Positions 3,324 to 6,814 of a stretch of DNA of 6,814 nucleotides are shown piece by piece; the stretch's first letter is position 1, and every line of letters begins with the position of its first letter. The DNA lies in assembly GCA_902465265.1 (NCBI GenBank), contig CABQMF010000069.1, positions 1 to 6,814 on the forward strand, read 5' to 3'. The notes below the pieces were generated by a model that did not search any database, was not told the DNA's origin, and saw only the letters and a program-made list of their open reading frames with translations. This DNA is from an uncultured Collinsella sp. (GTDB lineage: Bacteria > Actinomycetota > Coriobacteriia > Coriobacteriales > Coriobacteriaceae). The position numbers and the translations under genes are program-made.

Positions 3324-6300
3324 ATTCGGAACGTAGGGCTTCCACGGGGTCTTTTTTGGATGCGCTGCGGGCCGGCAGCAGGCCAGCGACAACCGTCAGC
3401 AGCACCGAAATCGCGATGAGCACCAGCGCGTCCTGCACGGGCAGGCTCATCAGGTTGGGGACCTGTTTGGCCGCAAGCGCCCAGGCATTAACCGGAAAGC
3501 TCACGAGCACCACGACGACAATGGCAAAGACGCCGGCGATGAGACCTTCGATAAACGTCTCGGCGTTGAACACGTTTGCCACGTTGCGCTTCGACGCACC
3601 GATCGCGCGTAGGATGCCGATCTCCTTCTTGCGCTCCAGTACGCTGATGTAGGTGATGATGCCGATCATGATGGAGCTCACCACCAGACTGATGCTCACA
3701 AATGCGATGAGCACCAAGCTGATGGTGTTCACGATATCGGTCACCGAGCCCATGATGATGCCCATGTAGTCGGTGTACGAGATGGCTTGTTCGTCGTGGC
3801 CGGCGGCTTTGGCCTGCTTGTTGTACGCATCGATGTGATCAAGCACGCGCTCCTTGGCCTCAAAGTCGCGCGGGAAAATCTTGACCGAAATGGGATCCGC
3901 CTCGTCCGCATAGCCCAGCGTGGTCAGGTTGTTGTCGTAGGTGAGCTTCGACGCCTTGGCATAGCTCATCATGAGCGAACTCAGGTCCTCGGCGTCCATG
4001 TTGAAATGGATGGCACGAGCAAAGGCGCTCGCATCCACGCGCATGGCGCTCGCCAGGTTGGCAAAACTCGAAGACATCTGCGTCGCCATCTGGCCCATGA
4101 GCCCTGCTGCGCCTGCCTTGAGCTGAGCTGATACCGTCGTCGCAATCTGCTCGCTGATTGTCTTGGTCACCTGATCCATAGCCTGCTGCAGATACGGAGC
4201 CAGCTGCTTTTGCACATAGTCGGTCATCGCCTGCTGCAGCCGCTCGGCCAGGGCATCGCCGCCGAGCGCTTTGAGCTGGGCCAGGATTTGCTGGGCTGCC
4301 GTATCACTCTCAAGATACGCCGAGAATGCGGCAGCAAGCTTTGACGCGTCCTTAAGATCTTCGGGCGACAGCGCCTTAAACTGATCAGACCGCAAAAAGC
4401 CCTCAAATAGCTGGTTGGCAAGCGTTCCCACCTGCTGCATTTGCTCGGGCGTGAGTTCCAGACCGTCAAAGATGCCCGAGAAATCTGGGGCCGGCGCTTT
4501 GGCCATGATGTCGCTGAAGTCGATGTCCCTCCCAACGCCCGAAAGGTCAATATCCAGCCCGGATAGGTCGATACCAGAAAGGTCCATACCGCCGGCCGCA
4601 CCCGAGAGCGCTGAGGTATCGAACGAGAACGCGCTCTTCAGCGCCGCCTCGTCCACACTGAACATGCTGCCCAGATCCACGCCTTGTTTGGCCTCGCCCT
4701 GCAGTTCATCGAAAGACTTGCCGGTAAACACATCTGTCTCGGGGTGGGCAAGCTGCTCTTGCACAATCTGAGATTTTGCGGCGCGCTCCATAAGCTGGCG
4801 AGTCAGAGCATGCGTATAGGCAATGCCCGGAGACAACGCGCTCGCGTTGGCGATCTCGTTAGGTCGCACCACGCCCACAATGTGCACGTCAATACCGTCG
4901 GCAACCTTGGCCGTCATAAAGTCGGCATCGTCAGACATGTCAGTCCACATGCCGGTCTCTTCGTTTTTGCGATAGGCATCGGCCGGCGACAGCACCTTAA
5001 ACGTCGTAGATAGCGCATCGTCGAAGGTAAAGTCGGTACCGGTCTCGGGCGCTTCGACCCCACCGTCAGCCGTCATAGCGCTGTTTACCAGATCGTTGAG
5101 CTCATTGATATCCAGCGCACCGATGCTGTAGAGCGTATAGTCGCCCACCGTACCGCGGCTCGAAAGCACCATTACGGCTTCGTTTGCGGACGTGGGCCAA
5201 TGACCGGCGACGACATCGTACTGGCTGTCGAGCAGGCTCTGGTCGTCGATCATCTCGTTAAAGACCGAGGTTCCCATGGATTCCATGCTCACCGTTGCCG
5301 CCGAGCTCGCGCCTCCGCTCATGGCCTCGGTCATGGCGTTGGGCACCAGACGCACGGGCTTCTCGTCTCCCTTGCCCGCGCGATAGACAACCGGCGTTAC
5401 GCCATAGCCGTACTGAATAGCGTTGACCTCTTTATCGATGCCGTCGCCACCGGTATCGAGCCATGCCTTAAAGCTCGTCATGTCGTTGGACTTAACGCTC
5501 GCAAACATATCCTTTACGGCCGTGACCACGGGAATCTTATCGGTTCCCTTAGCCTTGCCGCCGGCACCGTCGTCGGACGAATCCACGTTTTCAGGCGAGT
5601 CATCATCCGCAGCCCCCTGCCCGCCCATCATGGACGACAGGTCGTAATCCTGTTTGGAAATGGTGAGCGGGTAGCTCGAGAGCGTATCCTCCTCGACCTT
5701 TTTGATGTAGCCGTTCACGCCATTGGAGAGCGCCAAGATCGCCGCGATACCGATAATGCCAATCGAGCCCGCAAAGGCAGTCATGGCCGTGCGGCCCTTC
5801 TTGGTCATGAGGTTTCGGGCAGAAAGCCCCAGCGCCGTCACAAAGCTCATCGAGGTTTTGCGCGTAGGCTTAGCCTCGCGACGCGCGGCCTTGGCGACAT
5901 CGAAGGGGTCGGAATCGTCGGTGATCTTGCCGTCCGCCAGGTTGACGATGCGCGTGGCGTACTGGTACGCCAGCTCGGGATTGTGCGTGACCATAATAAC
6001 CAGACGGTCGCGCGCCACATCCTTGAGCAGATCCATGACCTGTACGGATGTCGTTGAATCCAAAGCGCCGGTCGGCTCGTCGGCAAGGACGATCTCAGGG
6101 TCATTTATCAGGGCGCGGGCAATGGCCACGCGCTGCATCTGACCGCCCGAAAGCTGGCTCGGGCGCTTGTTAACGTGCTCGCCCAGACCAACTGCCTCGA
6201 GCGCCTTGCGTGCACGCTGGCGGCGCTCGGCATGGCCCACACCCGTGAGCGTCAGCGCCAGCTCAACGTTTTCCAAAATGGTCTGATGCGGAATGAGGTT

Positions 6301-6576
6301 ATAGCTCTGGAACACAAAGCCGATGCGGTTGTTGCGATAGGCATCCCAATCGCGATCGTGAAAGTCCTTGGTCGAGATGCCGTCGATCAGCAAGTCACCA
6401 GAATCAAAGTGGTCCAGTCCCCCGATAACGTTGAGCATCGTAGTTTTACCCGAGCCCGAGGGACCCAGAATGGCCACGAACTCGTTATCGCGAAAAGACA
6501 GGCTTACGCTGTCGAGCGCCACCTGCGTAAACGACTGGGTAACGTACCTTTTGCAAATTCCTTTGAGCTCCAGCAT
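3322..6576 (-). CDS. MacB/FtsX-type ABC transporter, ATPase-permease fusion with giant ectodomain (1084 aa)
   Basis: A single chain carries both ATPase and permease. Residues 1-220 are a LolD/MacB-like ATPase: Walker A GPSGSGKTT (38-46), Q-loop Gln90, signature LSGGQMQR (142-149), Walker B VLADEPTG (163-170) and switch His198. A basic linker (about 229-262) leads to membrane helix 1 (about 264-287). Residues 290-940 form an extracytoplasmic insert, far longer than in E. coli MacB. It contains an acidic Ser/Asp linker (315-345), a DLSG-type repeat tract (665-690) and an Ala/Gln-rich helical stretch (about 740-850). Helices 2-4 lie at about 946-976, 1009-1030 and 1048-1068, with the FtsX-type loop ISVLERKKEIGILRAIGAS (977-995). 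Such proteins drive mechanical transport or signalling across the envelope rather than simple import. The substrate is unknown. The ATG at 6576 is preceded by AGGAGAGG (6586-6593, minus) 9 bp upstream, better than the in-frame GTG at 6603. No separate permease or two-component partner is in view. No strong promoter is visible in 6577-6720. Confidence 0.93.
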   Translation of the reverse strand: MLELKGICKRYVTQSFTQVALDSVSLSFRDNEFVAILGPSGSGKTTMLNVIGGLDHFDSGDLLIDGISTKDFHDRDWDAYRNNRIGFVFQSYNLIPHQTILENVELALTLTGVGHAERRQRARKALEAVGLGEHVNKRPSQLSGGQMQRVAIARALINDPEIVLADEPTGALDSTTSVQVMDLLKDVARDRLVIMVTHNPELAYQYATRIVNLADGKITDDSDPFDVAKAARREAKPTRKTSMSFVTALGLSARNLMTKKGRTAMTAFAGSIGIIGIAAILALSNGVNGYIKKVEEDTLSSYPLTISKQDYDLSSMMGGQGAADDDSPENVDSSDDGAGGKAKGTDKIPVVTAVKDMFASVKSNDMTSFKAWLDTGGDGIDKEVNAIQYGYGVTPVVYRAGKGDEKPVRLVPNAMTEAMSGGASSAATVSMESMGTSVFNEMIDDQSLLDSQYDVVAGHWPTSANEAVMVLSSRGTVGDYTLYSIGALDINELNDLVNSAMTADGGVEAPETGTDFTFDDALSTTFKVLSPADAYRKNEETGMWTDMSDDADFMTAKVADGIDVHIVGVVRPNEIANASALSPGIAYTHALTRQLMERAAKSQIVQEQLAHPETDVFTGKSFDELQGEAKQGVDLGSMFSVDEAALKSAFSFDTSALSGAAGGMDLSGIDLSGLDIDLSGVGRDIDFSDIMAKAPAPDFSGIFDGLELTPEQMQQVGTLANQLFEGFLRSDQFKALSPEDLKDASKLAAAFSAYLESDTAAQQILAQLKALGGDALAERLQQAMTDYVQKQLAPYLQQAMDQVTKTISEQIATTVSAQLKAGAAGLMGQMATQMSSSFANLASAMRVDASAFARAIHFNMDAEDLSSLMMSYAKASKLTYDNNLTTLGYADEADPISVKIFPRDFEAKERVLDHIDAYNKQAKAAGHDEQAISYTDYMGIIMGSVTDIVNTISLVLIAFVSISLVVSSIMIGIITYISVLERKKEIGILRAIGASKRNVANVFNAETFIEGLIAGVFAIVVVVLVSFPVNAWALAAKQVPNLMSLPVQDALVLIAISVLLTVVAGLLPARSASKKDPVEALRSE

Positions 6577-6721
6577 GGACGGCAACCTCTCCTGCGCAGG
6601 CACCCTGCCCGCTCTCCCCCGCCGTTCGTATTCGACGCGTTTGTCCTACTCTATTCCTATTTTTTGCCGGCGCCAGTGAGGAATGTAACGAAGCACGCCA
6701 AATAACGTCCAGAATGGCACC

Positions 6722-6750
6722 AAAAAAGAGGCCCCGAACGGAACCTCTTT
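6722..6750 (-). terminator. Intrinsic terminator of the gene beyond the right edge
   Basis: On the minus strand AAAGAGG (6744-6750) pairs with CCTCTTT (6725-6731), with inner CCG/CGG pairing. It ends in six T residues (6722-6727). This is a classical rho-independent terminator. It separates the ABC gene from the minus-strand gene upstream of it, so the ABC gene should have its own promoter between about 6580 and 6720. Confidence 0.85.
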
Positions 6751-6780
6751 ACGGCAGAGCTTATCTTGAAAGACAGCGGA

Positions 6781-6813
6781 CTACTTCGCACAGCGGCGCA
6801 CGATAAAGTAAAC
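6781..6813 (-). CDS. Probable last ten codons of a minus-strand gene (partial)
   Basis: On the minus strand one frame reads VYFIVRRCAK and stops at TAG (6781-6783), 31 bp before the terminator stem. A hydrophobic run followed by a basic tail is a normal end for a membrane protein. Another minus frame is open to a TAA at 6761-6763 (ending VVRCLSR), so the frame is not certain. The terminator is strong evidence that some gene ends here; its product cannot be named. Confidence 0.45.
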   Translation of the reverse strand, partial: VYFIVRRCAK

Positions 6814-6814
6814 G

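Noticed and set aside
5200..6057. 285-codon open frame on the plus strand
   Set aside because: It lies antisense to the ABC transporter ATPase and ectodomain coding region; it has no recognisable domain and many His/Arg residues typical of a shadow frame.

Overview
The window is ordinary bacterial chromosome with moderately high GC. The coding style, a CopG-type RHH protein with an acidic N-terminal extension, a short Dus and a very large MacB-like ABC fusion together suggest a gut actinobacterium of the Coriobacteriia, perhaps close to Collinsella. That placement rests on family resemblance only; no phylogenetic marker is present.

Layout, left to right. Positions 1-81 look like the last 26 codons of a plus-strand gene that starts outside the window. 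Positions 96-130 hold a promoter-like region built on three 12-bp-spaced TGTNTACA-like half-palindromes, followed by a small ribbon-helix-helix regulator or antitoxin-like gene (182-448, +). Two long inverted repeats (470-518 and 539-590) fill the gap to the convergent tRNA-dihydrouridine synthase gene (594-1547, -). A 367-bp divergent intergenic region (1548-1914) carries the candidate dus promoter, several dyads and no convincing gene. A three-helix membrane protein of unknown function follows (1915-3048, +). Between it and the next convergent gene lie a large 186-bp inverted repeat element (3091-3276) and a 12-bp-stem hairpin (3291-3323). The right half is one minus-strand gene (3322-6576) for a 1084-residue ABC transporter: an N-terminal ATPase fused to an FtsX/MacB-type permease with an ectodomain of about 650 residues. 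A clear intrinsic terminator (6722-6750, -) and a probable 10-codon gene tail (6781-6813, -) show that another minus-strand gene lies beyond the right edge.

The genes do not form one pathway. Each appears to be its own transcription unit: orientations alternate and every convergent junction carries hairpin-forming DNA. The most unusual content is non-coding: the large inverted repeat with its twin inner hairpins, the tandem operator-like array ahead of the RHH gene, and recurring palindromes (GACAAAG/CTTTGTC type and TCGACATTTTT-containing) that suggest dispersed repeat families. No tRNA, rRNA, CRISPR array, complete insertion sequence or recognisable defence system was found.
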